Made by a program: the position numbers and the translations under genes. From Bacillus ndiopicus (GTDB taxonomy: Bacteria; Bacillota; Bacilli; Bacillales_A; Planococcaceae), in contig NZ_HG964408.1 of assembly GCF_000612805.1 (NCBI RefSeq), forward strand, positions 186,001 through 250,000: a stretch of 64,000 bases of DNA, read 5' to 3'. Each line of letters starts with the position of its first letter. Position 1 is the stretch's first letter. Positions 55,847-64,000 of the stretch are shown here, in pieces. Under the pieces are notes generated by a model. The model was not told where the DNA came from. It saw only the letters and a program-made list of their open reading frames with translations, and ran no database searches.

Positions 55847-56877
55847 GCGAAATGCTAGAAATCGTAACAGAGGTCGTTGAAAAAATATGCAAAGATCTTG
55901 TCACAAAAGAAACGGTGGATTTATTAGAAGAAGGCAAGTGGGCCACTCCACTTTGGCAGCAGCTAGAGGATAATGAGCTGTTGAAGGTCGCAGTGACAGA
56001 GCAGCATGGTGGGGCAAATGGTGATATTGCGGATTTATTAGCACTTTATCAGCTAATTGGCTATTATGCTGTGCCAGCGCCTGTACTTGAGCATACACTA
56101 GCTAATTTTATTTTGGAGTATGTAGGGCTTGCTCCGTTTTCATCAATTACAACGATTCTATTAAGCGAGCAACCTACGCTTACACTAACAAATGGCAGGC
56201 TAGATGGAGTTGTTCAGCATGTACCATGGGCGAGAATCGCGCAGCAATTCGTTACATTTGCTAAAGAGGGGGAAGTGTTAAAGCTAATTACTGTGGACTT
56301 AGCTCAGGCAGAAATTGAGCATGCAACGAATTTAGCAACCGAGCCGCGTGATACAGTAAGCTTCCAGCAAGCTAAAGTCGCCGCGCAAGTCGAAATAAAC
56401 GAGCAACAGCTTGAGAAACTAAAAAAATATACGACAGCAGCTAAGTTATCTGCAATTAGCGGAGCACTCGATAAAGCATTCCAGCTAACAATACGCTATT
56501 CCAAGGAACGTGAGCAGTTTGGTCGTCCCATCCATCGCTTCCAGCTTGTGCAACAGCATTTAGCGATACTTGCTGGAGAAGCAGCGATTGCAACGACAGC
56601 AATTGAAAATATGGCGGGTGCACTTGTAGGCGAAAGAGAGCAATTCGAAGTAGCATTCACAAGTATTCGTCTAGATGAAGCAAGCAAAATCGTGGCAACA
56701 TCTGCTCACCAAGTACATGCAGCAATCGGCGTAACATACGAGCATAGCCTACAGCATTATACGCGTCGCCTATGGGCTTGGCGTGAGGAAGGCTTTACAG
56801 CGCATTATTGGCAGCGTGAGCTTGCAGGCGATTTGCTACAAGTGGAAGACGTTTGGGCATGGATGACAACGAAATAA
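55843..56877 (+). CDS. Acyl-CoA dehydrogenase, subunit 2 (divergent partner)
   Basis: 344 aa, shorter than a typical 380-aa member. The N-terminal helical domain (VAVTEQHGGANGDIADLL) and C-terminal FAD-binding helices (SKEREQFGRPIHRFQLVQQHLA) are clear, but the middle beta domain is weakly conserved. Coupled to subunit 1 by a 4-nt overlap, so an alpha2beta2 enzyme is likely. Confidence 0.9.
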   Translation: MSEMLEIVTEVVEKICKDLVTKETVDLLEEGKWATPLWQQLEDNELLKVAVTEQHGGANGDIADLLALYQLIGYYAVPAPVLEHTLANFILEYVGLAPFSSITTILLSEQPTLTLTNGRLDGVVQHVPWARIAQQFVTFAKEGEVLKLITVDLAQAEIEHATNLATEPRDTVSFQQAKVAAQVEINEQQLEKLKKYTTAAKLSAISGALDKAFQLTIRYSKEREQFGRPIHRFQLVQQHLAILAGEAAIATTAIENMAGALVGEREQFEVAFTSIRLDEASKIVATSAHQVHAAIGVTYEHSLQHYTRRLWAWREEGFTAHYWQRELAGDLLQVEDVWAWMTTK

Positions 56878-56889
56878 GGGGGACTTTGA

Positions 56890-57699
56890 ATGGCTGACTT
56901 ATTATTCGATGTACAGGAAGGGATTGCAACGATTACACTGAATCGTCCTGAAGCAATGAATGCATTTAGTGAGGATATGCTCGCAAGGTGGATTCAGGCG
57001 CTTGAAACGGTACGAGATGACGATGCGATTCATGTGCTAATCGTCAAGGGCAACGGTAAATGCTTTTGCGCGGGTGGCGATATTAAAGCAATGGCAGCAG
57101 GCAAAGGCTTTTTCGAAAGCAAGGACGACGTGACATCAACAGCACTTGCACGTAAAAATTCTTTATGGAAACGGGTACAGCGCGTGCCACTTTTACTAGA
57201 GGAAATTGATAAGCCTGTTATTGCACAAGTGCACGGTTTCGCATTTGGTGCAGGTCTGGATATGGCATTAATGTGCGATGTTCGCATTGTCGCACAGTCT
57301 ACAAAGTTTTCTGAGAGCTATGTCAATGTTGGTATTGTACCTGGAGATGGCGGGGCATATTTTTTACCAAAGCTTGTCGGGATTGATAAAGCGCTTGATA
57401 TGCTATGGACAGCGCGCGTTTTATCAGCAGATGAAGCGAAGGAAGCAGGACTTGTAACATTTGTTGTGCCAGATGAGGAGCTAGAGCAGTACACTCAAGC
57501 ATATGCAGAAAAGCTAGCAAATGGACCAACTACTGCAATTCAGTTTATTAAACGCGCAGTATATCAAAGTCAAACAATGTCTTTACGCTCATCGCTCGAC
57601 TATATTTCCTCCCAAATGGGGCTCGTGACAGAGCTTGCTGATTTTCATGAAGGTGTGCAGGCAGTTGTGGAGAAGCGTAAGCCGAGGTTTACAAAATAA
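56890..57699 (+). CDS. Enoyl-CoA hydratase/isomerase family protein
   Basis: 269 aa. Crotonase fold with ITLNRPEAMNAF, the oxyanion-hole block CFCAGGDIKAM and FAFGAGLDMALMCD; the Glu usually found in the second catalytic position lies in SESYVNVGIVPGDGG. Hydrates the enoyl-CoA made by the preceding dehydrogenase. 12 nt after that gene. No thiolase, hydroxyacyl-CoA dehydrogenase or acyl-CoA ligase is in the unit. Confidence 0.92.
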   Translation: MADLLFDVQEGIATITLNRPEAMNAFSEDMLARWIQALETVRDDDAIHVLIVKGNGKCFCAGGDIKAMAAGKGFFESKDDVTSTALARKNSLWKRVQRVPLLLEEIDKPVIAQVHGFAFGAGLDMALMCDVRIVAQSTKFSESYVNVGIVPGDGGAYFLPKLVGIDKALDMLWTARVLSADEAKEAGLVTFVVPDEELEQYTQAYAEKLANGPTTAIQFIKRAVYQSQTMSLRSSLDYISSQMGLVTELADFHEGVQAVVEKRKPRFTK

Positions 57700-57706
57700 A
57701 AAAGTG

Positions 57707-57735
57707 GCTGTAGGGATTTCCCTACAGCTTTTTTT
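57707..57735 (+). terminator. Intrinsic terminator after the acyl-CoA operon
   Basis: GCTGTAGGGA / TCCCTACAGC stem with minimal loop and T7 tract. Confidence 0.92.
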
Positions 57736-57740
57736 ATATG

Positions 57741-57820
57741 AAACATGGAATAAAACCGAAAAAACATGGAATAAACTTCAGAAAACGTGGAATAAAATCG
57801 CGAAAACATAGAATAAACCT
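57741..57820. repeat. Intergenic array with 21-nt period, GGAATAAA core
   Basis: Cores at 57747, 57768, 57789 (GGAATAAA) and 57810 (AGAATAAA), exactly 21 nt apart, separated by AAAACATG-like linkers. It begins right after the preceding terminator and lies between convergent genes. No other feature is seen in the rest of this gap. Confidence 0.9.
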
Positions 57821-57956
57821 AAAATTCATCAATAATTGCTGTAAACTAATTATTCCCTATTAATATATTTACACCTATAAACTTTTAATCGACAAATATT
57901 TGAAGACTTTTGGTACACAAATCTTTTCTAAGTGAATGAAATGATACTACAACAAA

Positions 57957-57984
57957 AAGCAACCACCACAAAAGGCGGTTGCTT
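57957..57984 (-). terminator. Intrinsic terminator of the isochorismatase-family gene
   Basis: AAGCAACC / GGTTGCTT stem; read on the minus strand it is followed by TTTTGTTG. Confidence 0.8.
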
Positions 57985-57991
57985 CTTATAA

Positions 57992-58519
57992 TTAGGGCTG
58001 TGTTTCCAAGTACTCCTCCATATCAAGCACCTCAATCACATTCGACCAATGCAGCACAGTTCCCACAAAATCACGGATATCTAAGCCAGCCATTTCGTAG
58101 GTTTCCGCATGATTCACTGTATTTGTCGCATCCTCGATAAAGGTTGTACGGAAGCAGCGATCATAGGCAGCAATAGCTGTAAATTGGCAGCAAAACTCCG
58201 TGTTAAAGCCTGTAATATAGACATGCTCAACACCAAAACTCGCTAAAAGCTCTTGCAAGTTTGTTTGATAAAAGGCACTTGGCGTTTTCTTTGTAACAAG
58301 ATGCTTTATAAAAGGCTGAAAGCGGTTAATGATGTCAGCACCTTTACTAGCATGAAAGAGCACGCTCTCTTTTTCATCATCCATATGTTGAACGAAAATA
58401 ACTGGTTTTTGTTGTGCTTGAAATTTTTCAATTAATAGCTCGATATTTGCTAATGTATCATCACATTGCGTTAAATCGACCAATCCATTTTGTACATCAA
58501 TTACTAATAGAGCCTCCAT
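57992..58519 (-). CDS. Isochorismatase-family cysteine hydrolase
   Basis: 175 aa, GAGGAGG before the ATG at 58519. Catalytic triad candidates are Asp8 (LLVIDVQNG), a Lys in VTKKTPSAF and the Cys in TGFNTEFCCQFTA. The family includes nicotinamidases, isochorismatases and N-carbamoyl amidases; the substrate is not predictable. Stands alone, convergent with the acyl-CoA operon. Confidence 0.9.
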   Translation of the reverse strand: MEALLVIDVQNGLVDLTQCDDTLANIELLIEKFQAQQKPVIFVQHMDDEKESVLFHASKGADIINRFQPFIKHLVTKKTPSAFYQTNLQELLASFGVEHVYITGFNTEFCCQFTAIAAYDRCFRTTFIEDATNTVNHAETYEMAGLDIRDFVGTVLHWSNVIEVLDMEEYLETQP

Positions 58520-58867
58520 AATTTCCTCCTCAAAATTGAATTTAAATTGAGGCTACTGTAAATGGTGGTGTTTTCATATAGTTGTTCGCTCCTTAAGTAT
58601 TATTTACTAATATATTCTATTTTACGCTCGTTTTCCTTTTTTGATCGTATATATTTTTGCACTATCAAAAAGATAGCAATAGTAAAATGTAAACCTAAGT
58701 CCACTTTTACTACTAACTTATTTTCAGGTGATTCGTTTGATTGTAATTTTGGATGTGTCAGCAGCTATAATTTTAAAATTATCTTGTTTTGGGAAATTTC
58801 CATTTTTACGAAACATTCTATCTCTGTATTCGTATAAATTATTAAATTGCATTAAAAGGAGGTAGCT
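58520..58867. other. Intergenic region between divergent genes
   Basis: AT-rich, no convincing gene. A plus-strand frame at 58562-58837 is Phe/Ser/Cys/Lys-rich and judged spurious. Presumably holds the divergent promoters of the isochorismatase-family gene and the DUF3885 gene, but no clear -35/-10 pair was assigned. Confidence 0.6.
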
Positions 58868-59497
58868 ATGAGGTTAAAGCAATTTATGAATGAATATTAT
58901 AATGGTTTAAGGCTCTCGCCAAATTTTTATCATCAGTGGAAGCAAGCCATTCACATTGAATTAGGTCAAGGAATCTATCAATTTCAAGGTAACAAGTTAA
59001 ATATGGCGAGGTTTCATAGGGTTGAGCAGCAAGTTTTTGAAATAATGGAACTACTTTTTGAAAAAACAGATGATATCATTGTCGTTATCAACTCATACCC
59101 AAAAGATAAAAAGAAAACAATATATCCTAACTTTTTTCCGCGCTATGTGAAAAATCAGTGGAAAAAGTATGAACTTCATATAGAAGAATATATGTGGCAA
59201 TTTGATGAGGATGCATTACTTATTGAACAAATGGAGCTTTTTTGTAAAGTGTCAGATTTAAAATTACAATGGCTTTTGAAAACATGCATTCATAAGGATT
59301 TTCGCTCTTTAAAGCCACGATTAAGAACAAGACATAGTGTATATGCACCAGATGTGTTTTTAGTGAACGTGCGCACAAAGTGCATTTTCCATTTATATGA
59401 TGACCGTGGCTATGAAATAATGAATGCAGATGAGAAATTACATAAAAAGTTACTAAATTATTTAACAAAAGGGGTGCCTCAACAAAATTATGACTAA
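58868..59497 (+). CDS. DUF3885-type protein
   Basis: 209 aa, AAAAGGAGG before the ATG. Ends with the block IFHLYDDRGYEIMNAD, and has an ...ELGQGIYQF and ILLF-type core that I associate with DUF3885 proteins of Bacillaceae. Soluble, no signal peptide. Function unknown; relatives are often found in variable toxin/immunity-like neighbourhoods, but nothing here proves such a role. Overlaps or abuts the next gene, suggesting a two-gene unit. Confidence 0.65.
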   Translation: MRLKQFMNEYYNGLRLSPNFYHQWKQAIHIELGQGIYQFQGNKLNMARFHRVEQQVFEIMELLFEKTDDIIVVINSYPKDKKKTIYPNFFPRYVKNQWKKYELHIEEYMWQFDEDALLIEQMELFCKVSDLKLQWLLKTCIHKDFRSLKPRLRTRHSVYAPDVFLVNVRTKCIFHLYDDRGYEIMNADEKLHKKLLNYLTKGVPQQNYD

Positions 59498-59510
59498 AAG
59501 AAGAGGCATA

Positions 59511-60065
59511 ATGCGAAAACGGAAATTGATAGTGATAGCAATAGCAGCTTTTGTGTTATTTTCCACTGTGTTTTTTCCATATTCAATTTTGAGCGTATAT
59601 CCTGCTGTCCCAGTGAAAGTTGATGAAATGCGCCAGAAAAAATATAATGAGGATTTCGCTGTATTCCGATCATTGTTCGAAGAAAGAGCAGCACAGCCAG
59701 ATTATGTTGTGTCATATTCGGTTTCTTTGTTGCTCTTGTACGAGATGGATTGGCTAACAAATGCTGACTATCATATGAAGCGCATAGAATGGGAGCAGCT
59801 ATTAACAAATATTCAATTGGTTAAAAATGAACTTATCCGCTTGAGCTTTAAAGTAGAGGGGCTTTCAGTAGAGGCGAAAATGTATTTAGAACAAATGATA
59901 GATTCAACAATGCGAATAGAAGAAGCTATAGCTTATCATATAAATAAAAAATCCACTTATTCACGCAAACGTATCAATGTTACGATTCGCAATTTACAAA
60001 ATGATATTGCGTCTTCTTTAGATCTTTATATTCATTTTTGGCAAGCATACTATATTGATAAATAA
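59511..60065 (+). CDS. Membrane-anchored protein of unknown function
   Basis: 184 aa from ATG 59511 (AGAAGAGG 5 nt upstream); an in-frame ATG at 59490 overlaps the preceding gene by 8 nt. One N-terminal membrane segment (LIVIAIAAFVLFSTVFF) and a mostly helical extracytoplasmic region of about 150 residues. No family recognised. Its coupling with the DUF3885 gene suggests related function. Confidence 0.7.
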   Translation: MRKRKLIVIAIAAFVLFSTVFFPYSILSVYPAVPVKVDEMRQKKYNEDFAVFRSLFEERAAQPDYVVSYSVSLLLLYEMDWLTNADYHMKRIEWEQLLTNIQLVKNELIRLSFKVEGLSVEAKMYLEQMIDSTMRIEEAIAYHINKKSTYSRKRINVTIRNLQNDIASSLDLYIHFWQAYYIDK

Positions 60066-60073
60066 GTAAAGCG

Positions 60074-60113
60074 GTCTGAAAAGTGGCATTTTTTCCTTAC
60101 TTTTCAGACTAAA
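60074..60113 (+). terminator. Hairpin after the membrane-anchored gene, probable terminator
   Basis: 11-bp perfect stem GTCTGAAAAGT / ACTTTTCAGAC with a T-rich loop; weak T tract. Confidence 0.6.
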
Positions 60114-60118
60114 CATTT

Positions 60119-60304
60119 TCAGGATAAAAATAATCGATGTTTGATTGATAATAAAAGAATCACTTCATCAATAATGGGTGTTTCATCTAATTCAATAAGA
60201 GTATTTTTTGGAACAATAGAACTTGCTGGAAATAACCTTTGTTGCCCTGAAAAATTTTTATATGCCCAGCTCTTTAAATAATCCTTGTATTTGTTAACAG
60301 TCAT
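60119..60304 (-). CDS. Possible small protein or gene remnant
   Basis: 61 aa with a plausible amino-acid composition (KSWAYKNFSGQQRLFPASSI ...), but no clear ribosome site before ATG 60304 and no recognised family. It may be a decayed gene fragment. Low certainty. Confidence 0.25.
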   Translation of the reverse strand: MTVNKYKDYLKSWAYKNFSGQQRLFPASSIVPKNTLIELDETPIIDEVILLLSIKHRLFLS

Positions 60305-60712
60305 CTTTACTAAGTACGCTTATAGCACATCATGGACTTATTAATTATTTGTCTTTTCGGAAGATTCAATGAATATTTCCCGGACAATAATTTATATATC
60401 TTTCATGTAGTAAAAAGCTAAAGCTATTTGGTATGTAGAAGCATTGCTAATTCTGGTATCTATCTTTATTCATCTATTTTCCCCTTTCTATAGTATATAC
60501 GAGGCTCAAAGTGAGGAAGTTTACTATAGTTCTTTTTATCTGCAAATTGCCGCAATACGCTGAAAATAAAAAGCAATTAAATGAATTTCACCTATTTTCT
60601 ATTGATTTTAGGACTAAATAAACATTCGAGGGAATAGATAGAGCAACTATTTTACTAATTTTGATGTTTATTTTACAATAATAGTAGATATACATAGGAA
60701 TGGAGAGCAATT
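60305..60712. other. Intergenic region upstream of the chemoreceptor gene
   Basis: About 400 AT-rich bases with no supportable gene. No confident sigma-A or sigma-D promoter was assigned for the chemoreceptor. Confidence 0.6.
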
Positions 60713-62020
60713 ATGGAAAGAGAAAAATTATTATCACGCGAAACTAAGTTTTGGAAAAGTCTAATTTTCAAAATGATTTTAGCTGTAGGTGTGAGTTTAT
60801 TTATTAGTTCACATATTTCGGAATTTGTTAGTAACCGGGTTGGAGAAATTGTTGAGTTAGATGGTGTTGCAGGCGTTGCAATAAATACATTTATTTCTTT
60901 ATTTATTGGAACGGTGATTATTGCACTATGTACACGTTACATTATTTTAAAGCGAGTGAATCGAGTATTGAAGGCGATGACTCAAGCAGCGGATGGTGAT
61001 TTAACAGTACGTATCGATGATCGCTATAAAGATGAGGTTGGGCAATTATCGACAGAGTTTAATCATATGCTTGAGCAAATTGGAGCAGTTATTGAAAAAG
61101 CGAATAAAGCTTCAACGGATGTGACAGCGTATACAAAGGAGTTTGCAGCGATTACGGAGCAAAGCAGTACGTCTGTTGAAATGATCTCAAGTTCAATCCA
61201 AGAGATGGTAATCGGAGCGGCAGGGCAGCTAGAGAAAATGCAGCAGTTATCTGAGTCATCGGATTTAATTAGTAAGGAAATGGAGGAAGTATCATCTGTT
61301 GTACAGGATGTAGCAGATGTAGCAGCCGTAACAAATCAAAAGGCTGGCTTAGGTTTAGAATTAATCGAACAAACAATTGAAAAAATGAATACAATTAATA
61401 AATCTGTACATGACTCAACTGAAGTTGTCAATGCACTAGGAGAAAAGTCGAAGGAAATCAGTTCTATTTTAGCATTAATTACCAGCATTACAGACCAAAC
61501 GAATTTGCTAGCTCTAAATGCTTCAATTGAGGCAGCGCGCGCTGGAGATGCTGGGAAAGGTTTCGCTGTTGTTGCGGATGAAGTAAGAAAGCTAGCTGAG
61601 GAATCTGGTAGAGCAGCTGATGATATTCGTACTCTAGTTGATGATATTTTAAGCCAAACATCAAGTGCAGTGACTGCCATTAATAGCGGTACCAAGTTTG
61701 TAGATGAAGGCCGAGAGTCAGTCGAGCAAACTGGAGAAGCCTTTAAAAATATCGTGGAATACGTCTCTAATATTAGTAAGCGTACAAATGAGGTAACAAG
61801 CATTGTACGTAGAGTAAATGACAAAACGAATGAAACAAGTTTCGTAGCAAATGATATTGCAGAAATTGCAAATGGCATAACGTCAAGTCTTCATACGATT
61901 AGCCGTTCTGCTGAGCAGCAAACAGCCTCTAATGAAGAAATTGCAAGCTCCGCTAATGTTTTAGAAACGATGGCAAATGACTTACAAGTAGAGATAAGTC
62001 AATTTAAGGTACAGCCTTGA
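60713..62020 (+). CDS. Methyl-accepting chemotaxis protein without a ligand-binding domain
   Basis: 435 aa. Two membrane segments (about 17-37 and 62-84) separated by only about 25 residues, then a HAMP domain (about 85-140) and a cytoplasmic signalling domain with the conserved hairpin tip [30 protein letters not shown]. Signals to CheA/CheW. The lack of an extracellular domain suggests it senses membrane or cytoplasmic state, or works with a partner. Followed by a strong terminator; no other chemotaxis genes nearby. Confidence 0.93.
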   Translation: MEREKLLSRETKFWKSLIFKMILAVGVSLFISSHISEFVSNRVGEIVELDGVAGVAINTFISLFIGTVIIALCTRYIILKRVNRVLKAMTQAADGDLTVRIDDRYKDEVGQLSTEFNHMLEQIGAVIEKANKASTDVTAYTKEFAAITEQSSTSVEMISSSIQEMVIGAAGQLEKMQQLSESSDLISKEMEEVSSVVQDVADVAAVTNQKAGLGLELIEQTIEKMNTINKSVHDSTEVVNALGEKSKEISSILALITSITDQTNLLALNASIEAARAGDAGKGFAVVADEVRKLAEESGRAADDIRTLVDDILSQTSSAVTAINSGTKFVDEGRESVEQTGEAFKNIVEYVSNISKRTNEVTSIVRRVNDKTNETSFVANDIAEIANGITSSLHTISRSAEQQTASNEEIASSANVLETMANDLQVEISQFKVQP

Positions 62021-62024
62021 TACG

Positions 62025-62072
62025 AAGTGCCAATAGAGCAGACAATCACCTGCTTTGCTGGCACTTTTTATT
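62025..62072 (+). terminator. Intrinsic terminator after the chemoreceptor gene
   Basis: AAGTGCCA / TGGCACTT outer stem with AGCAG/CTGCT inner pairing and TTTATTT tail. Confidence 0.85.
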
Positions 62073-62138
62073 TATGCATAAAAATTAGAATTATTATACA
62101 ATTGATTGTATTGGGATAAAAATGGGGGGATTTGCAGA

Positions 62139-62654
62139 ATGAATATTCGACAGGCGAAACTAGAGGATGCAAAGGGGATTGCGATTGTTCATGTAGATAG
62201 CTGGCGATCGACTTACCGAGGAATAGTGGCACAAAGCTATTTGGATAATCTATCCTATAGTGAAAGAGAAGAACTTTGGCGTACAGCTATTCCGTATGGA
62301 CATGTATTTGTCGCAGAAAATAAACAAGGTGAAATTGTTGGCTTTGCAACAGCAGGTAAGGAAAGAAGCGGAGTGTATCCTGATTATCAGGGGGAAATTA
62401 GTGCTATTTATATTTTAGAAGAGTATCAAGGGCAAGGAATTGGAAAAGCTTTAATTCAGCAAGGGGTACAGTATCTACAGATGAAAGGATTTGTGTCGAT
62501 GCTCGTGCTTGTATTAGCAGATAATCCTTCGACAGCTTTTTATGAAGCGATTGGGGGAGAAAAAATCGATGTTGTAGAAATTGAGATTGGTGGAGAAAGC
62601 TTTAAAGAAGCTGTGTATGGCTGGCGTACATTACCACAAATTGGTGGTTTGTAG
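62139..62654 (+). CDS. GNAT-family N-acetyltransferase
   Basis: 171 aa from ATG 62139 (GGGGGG site 8-12 nt upstream); a longer frame to 62106 lacks one. GNAT motif A is ISAIYILEEYQGQGIGKALI, with the acetyl-CoA pyrophosphate loop QGQGIG; a C-terminal FYEAIGGEK block completes the fold. Substrate unknown. Confidence 0.9.
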   Translation: MNIRQAKLEDAKGIAIVHVDSWRSTYRGIVAQSYLDNLSYSEREELWRTAIPYGHVFVAENKQGEIVGFATAGKERSGVYPDYQGEISAIYILEEYQGQGIGKALIQQGVQYLQMKGFVSMLVLVLADNPSTAFYEAIGGEKIDVVEIEIGGESFKEAVYGWRTLPQIGGL

Positions 62655-62699
62655 GGAAATTAAATTTCTTGCAAACTTTTTTGTAGTTCTAAAGTAATG

Positions 62700-62795
62700 A
62701 TTCGCCCGATTGGCAGGGGAATTCGCTCGTTAAACGGATAGATTCGCCCGATTCTTAGAGGATTTCGCCCGAAAACGGCTTTAATTCGCCCGCAA
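62700..62795. repeat. Intergenic array with 21-nt period, TTCGCCCG core (copy B)
   Basis: Cores at 62701, 62722 (TTCGCTCG), 62743, 62764 and 62785, exactly 21 nt apart. Inter-core sequences match copy A at 11611 closely, with one additional unit. Again between convergent genes. Confidence 0.9.
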
Positions 62796-62842
62796 GCTTA
62801 AAGATTAAAAAGGCGCAGTAAACACGCATGCCGAGATAAACG

Positions 62843-62875
62843 GGAAGGGAGGATGCTCGAGGCATCCTCCCTTCC
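62843..62875 (-). terminator. Hairpin terminator of glyQS
   Basis: 14-bp perfect stem (62843-62856 with 62862-62875), starting 5 nt beyond the stop codon on the minus strand; T tract is weak (CGTTTATC). Confidence 0.7.
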
Positions 62876-62880
62876 AATAA

Positions 62881-64000
62881 TTAAAACTGTAAATGCTTTT
62901 CAATATACGCTTTTACTTCTGAAATTGGCATGCGGACTTGATCCATGCTATCACGATGACGTACTGTCACTTGACCGTCTTCTTTTGAGTCAAAGTCGTA
63001 TGTGATGCAGAATGGTGTGCCGATTTCGTCTTGGCGACGGTAGCGTTTACCGATTGATTGTGATTCGTCAAAATCAACAGGGAAGGCTTTACGTAAATCT
63101 GCCCATACTTCGCCCGCTTCTTCTGATAGTTTTTTTGATAAAGGTAGTACTGCTGCCTTAAATGGCGCTAGAGCAGGGTGGAAGCGTAAAACTGTTCGTT
63201 TGTCGTCACCTTCAAGCTGCTCCTCGTCATAAGCGTCACATAAGAATGCTAATGTTACACGGTCAGCACCTAATGATGGCTCGATACAGTATGGCACATA
63301 TCGTTCATTTGTTACTGGATCGATGTAAGTGAAATCTTCACCAGAATGTTCCATATGCTGCTTTAAGTCGTAGTCTGTGCGGTCAGCGATACCCCATAGT
63401 TCGCCCCAGCCGAATGGGAAGCGGAATTCGATATCTGTCGTTGCATTTGAATAGTGAGAAAGCTCATCTTCTTCGTGGTCACGTAAACGCATTGACTCTT
63501 CCTTCATGCCAAGGTTTAATAACCAATTTTTACAGAATTCTCTCCAATAAGCATGCCATTCTAGATCGTCGCCTGGCTTACAGAAAAATTCTAGTTCCAT
63601 TTGTTCGAATTCGCGTGTACGGAATGTGAAGTTACCTGGTGTAATCTCGTTACGGAATGATTTTCCGATTTGTGCGATACCGAATGGTGTACGTTTGCGC
63701 ATTGAGCGTTGGACGTTTTTAAAGTTAACGAAAATACCTTGTGCTGTTTCAGGACGCAGGTAGATTTCATTTGATGAAGATTCTGTTACACCTTGATGTG
63801 TTTTAAACATTAAGTTGAACTGACGAATATCTGTGAAGTCTACTTTACCGCAATCAGGACAAGCAACCTCTAGCTCCTCCATTTTTGCCTTCATTTGATC
63901 GAAGCTCATACCGTCAACAATAATTTCTTTACCTGTTTTTTCTAAAGAAGCGTCTTCAATTAATTTATCTGCACGGTGACGCGCTTTACATGCTTTACAA
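62881..64000 (-). CDS. glyQS: Glycyl-tRNA synthetase, single-chain (alpha2) type, 5' truncated by window edge
   Basis: 373 residues are visible; the frame runs through the right edge ([11 protein letters not shown] ... upstream of the internal Met at 63909). Zinc cysteines CKAC and CPDC, class II motif 2 [21 protein letters not shown], and motif 3 [14 protein letters not shown] are present. It charges tRNA-Gly. In B. subtilis the two-chain glyQ/glyS follow recO; here the single-chain enzyme lies on the opposite strand after an accessory block. Confidence 0.96.
   Translation of the reverse strand, partial: CKACKARHRADKLIEDASLEKTGKEIIVDGMSFDQMKAKMEELEVACPDCGKVDFTDIRQFNLMFKTHQGVTESSSNEIYLRPETAQGIFVNFKNVQRSMRKRTPFGIAQIGKSFRNEITPGNFTFRTREFEQMELEFFCKPGDDLEWHAYWREFCKNWLLNLGMKEESMRLRDHEEDELSHYSNATTDIEFRFPFGWGELWGIADRTDYDLKQHMEHSGEDFTYIDPVTNERYVPYCIEPSLGADRVTLAFLCDAYDEEQLEGDDKRTVLRFHPALAPFKAAVLPLSKKLSEEAGEVWADLRKAFPVDFDESQSIGKRYRRQDEIGTPFCITYDFDSKEDGQVTVRHRDSMDQVRMPISEVKAYIEKHLQF

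Noticed and set aside
58562..58837. 91-aa plus-strand frame between divergent genes
   Set aside because: Composition (Phe, Ser, Cys, Lys, Ile) is that of AT-rich noncoding DNA, and no family is recognisable; a GAGG upstream is not enough.

Overview
The window is a low-G+C, chromosomal stretch from a spore-forming Bacillota, most likely a Lysinibacillus/Solibacillus-type member of the Planococcaceae. This is an inference from gene order (lepA-hemW-hrcA-grpE-dnaK-dnaJ-prmA-rsmE-mtaB, rpsU, nfeD-floA-yqfC-yqfD-phoH-pgpH-ybeY-dgkA-cdd-era-recO), the sporulation genes yqfC/yqfD, SLH-anchored surface proteins and a single-chain glycyl-tRNA synthetase. The conserved backbone is broken by several accessory blocks.

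Layout: 1-5.2 kb holds two SLH surface proteins, the first cut by the window edge, which share about 1 kb of nearly identical 3' sequence. 5.2-7.5 kb holds a secreted GHL10 glycosidase and a TmrB-like tunicamycin-resistance protein. 7.7-9.5 kb is lepA. 9.7-15.3 kb is an accessory block between lepA and hemW: a heptapeptide-repeat gene, a cold-shock gene with an intrinsic terminator in its leader, an S51 peptidase, a DUF218 membrane protein and a YhgE/Pip protein. 15.4-24.7 kb is the hemW/HrcA-CIRCE heat-shock cluster. 25.0-28.3 kb holds a UvrA-like double ABC ATPase, deoC and rpsU.

28.6-42.4 kb is a complete ethanolamine-utilization (EUT) bacterial microcompartment locus: eutW-eutV-(ANTAR-type attenuator)-eutH-eutS-eutP-eutA-eutB-eutC-eutL-eutE-eutM-pduL1-pduL2-eutN-BMC shell gene-mdh. 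EutH imports ethanolamine, EutBC cleaves it to acetaldehyde plus ammonia, EutE oxidises acetaldehyde to acetyl-CoA, and PduL recycles CoA. No eutG, eutD, eutT or eutQ is present. A malate dehydrogenase overlaps the last shell gene and may replace EutG in NAD+ regeneration; this is the strongest candidate for an unusual system here. EutC, PduL2 and EutE carry a shared amphipathic encapsulation-peptide motif.

42.5-54.6 kb returns to the conserved backbone, beginning with a textbook sigma-W promoter in front of nfeD-floA. 54.7-57.7 kb is a three-gene acyl-CoA catabolic operon (two acyl-CoA dehydrogenase subunits and an enoyl-CoA hydratase). 58-62.7 kb carries an isochorismatase-family hydrolase, a DUF3885 gene with a membrane-anchored partner, a chemoreceptor lacking a ligand domain and a GNAT acetyltransferase. 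The end of glyQS enters on the minus strand at the right edge.

A second theme is repeats with a 21-nt period. Four arrays with three unrelated cores (two TTCGCCCG arrays, one GCYGATA array, one GGAATAAA array) lie in intergenic DNA 3' of genes and have a period of exactly or almost exactly 21 nt. The coding heptapeptide repeat after lepA has the same period. A separate element between phoH and pgpH contains three 32-bp hairpin units inside long inverted flanks. No rRNA, tRNA, CRISPR array or insertion sequence was recognised.
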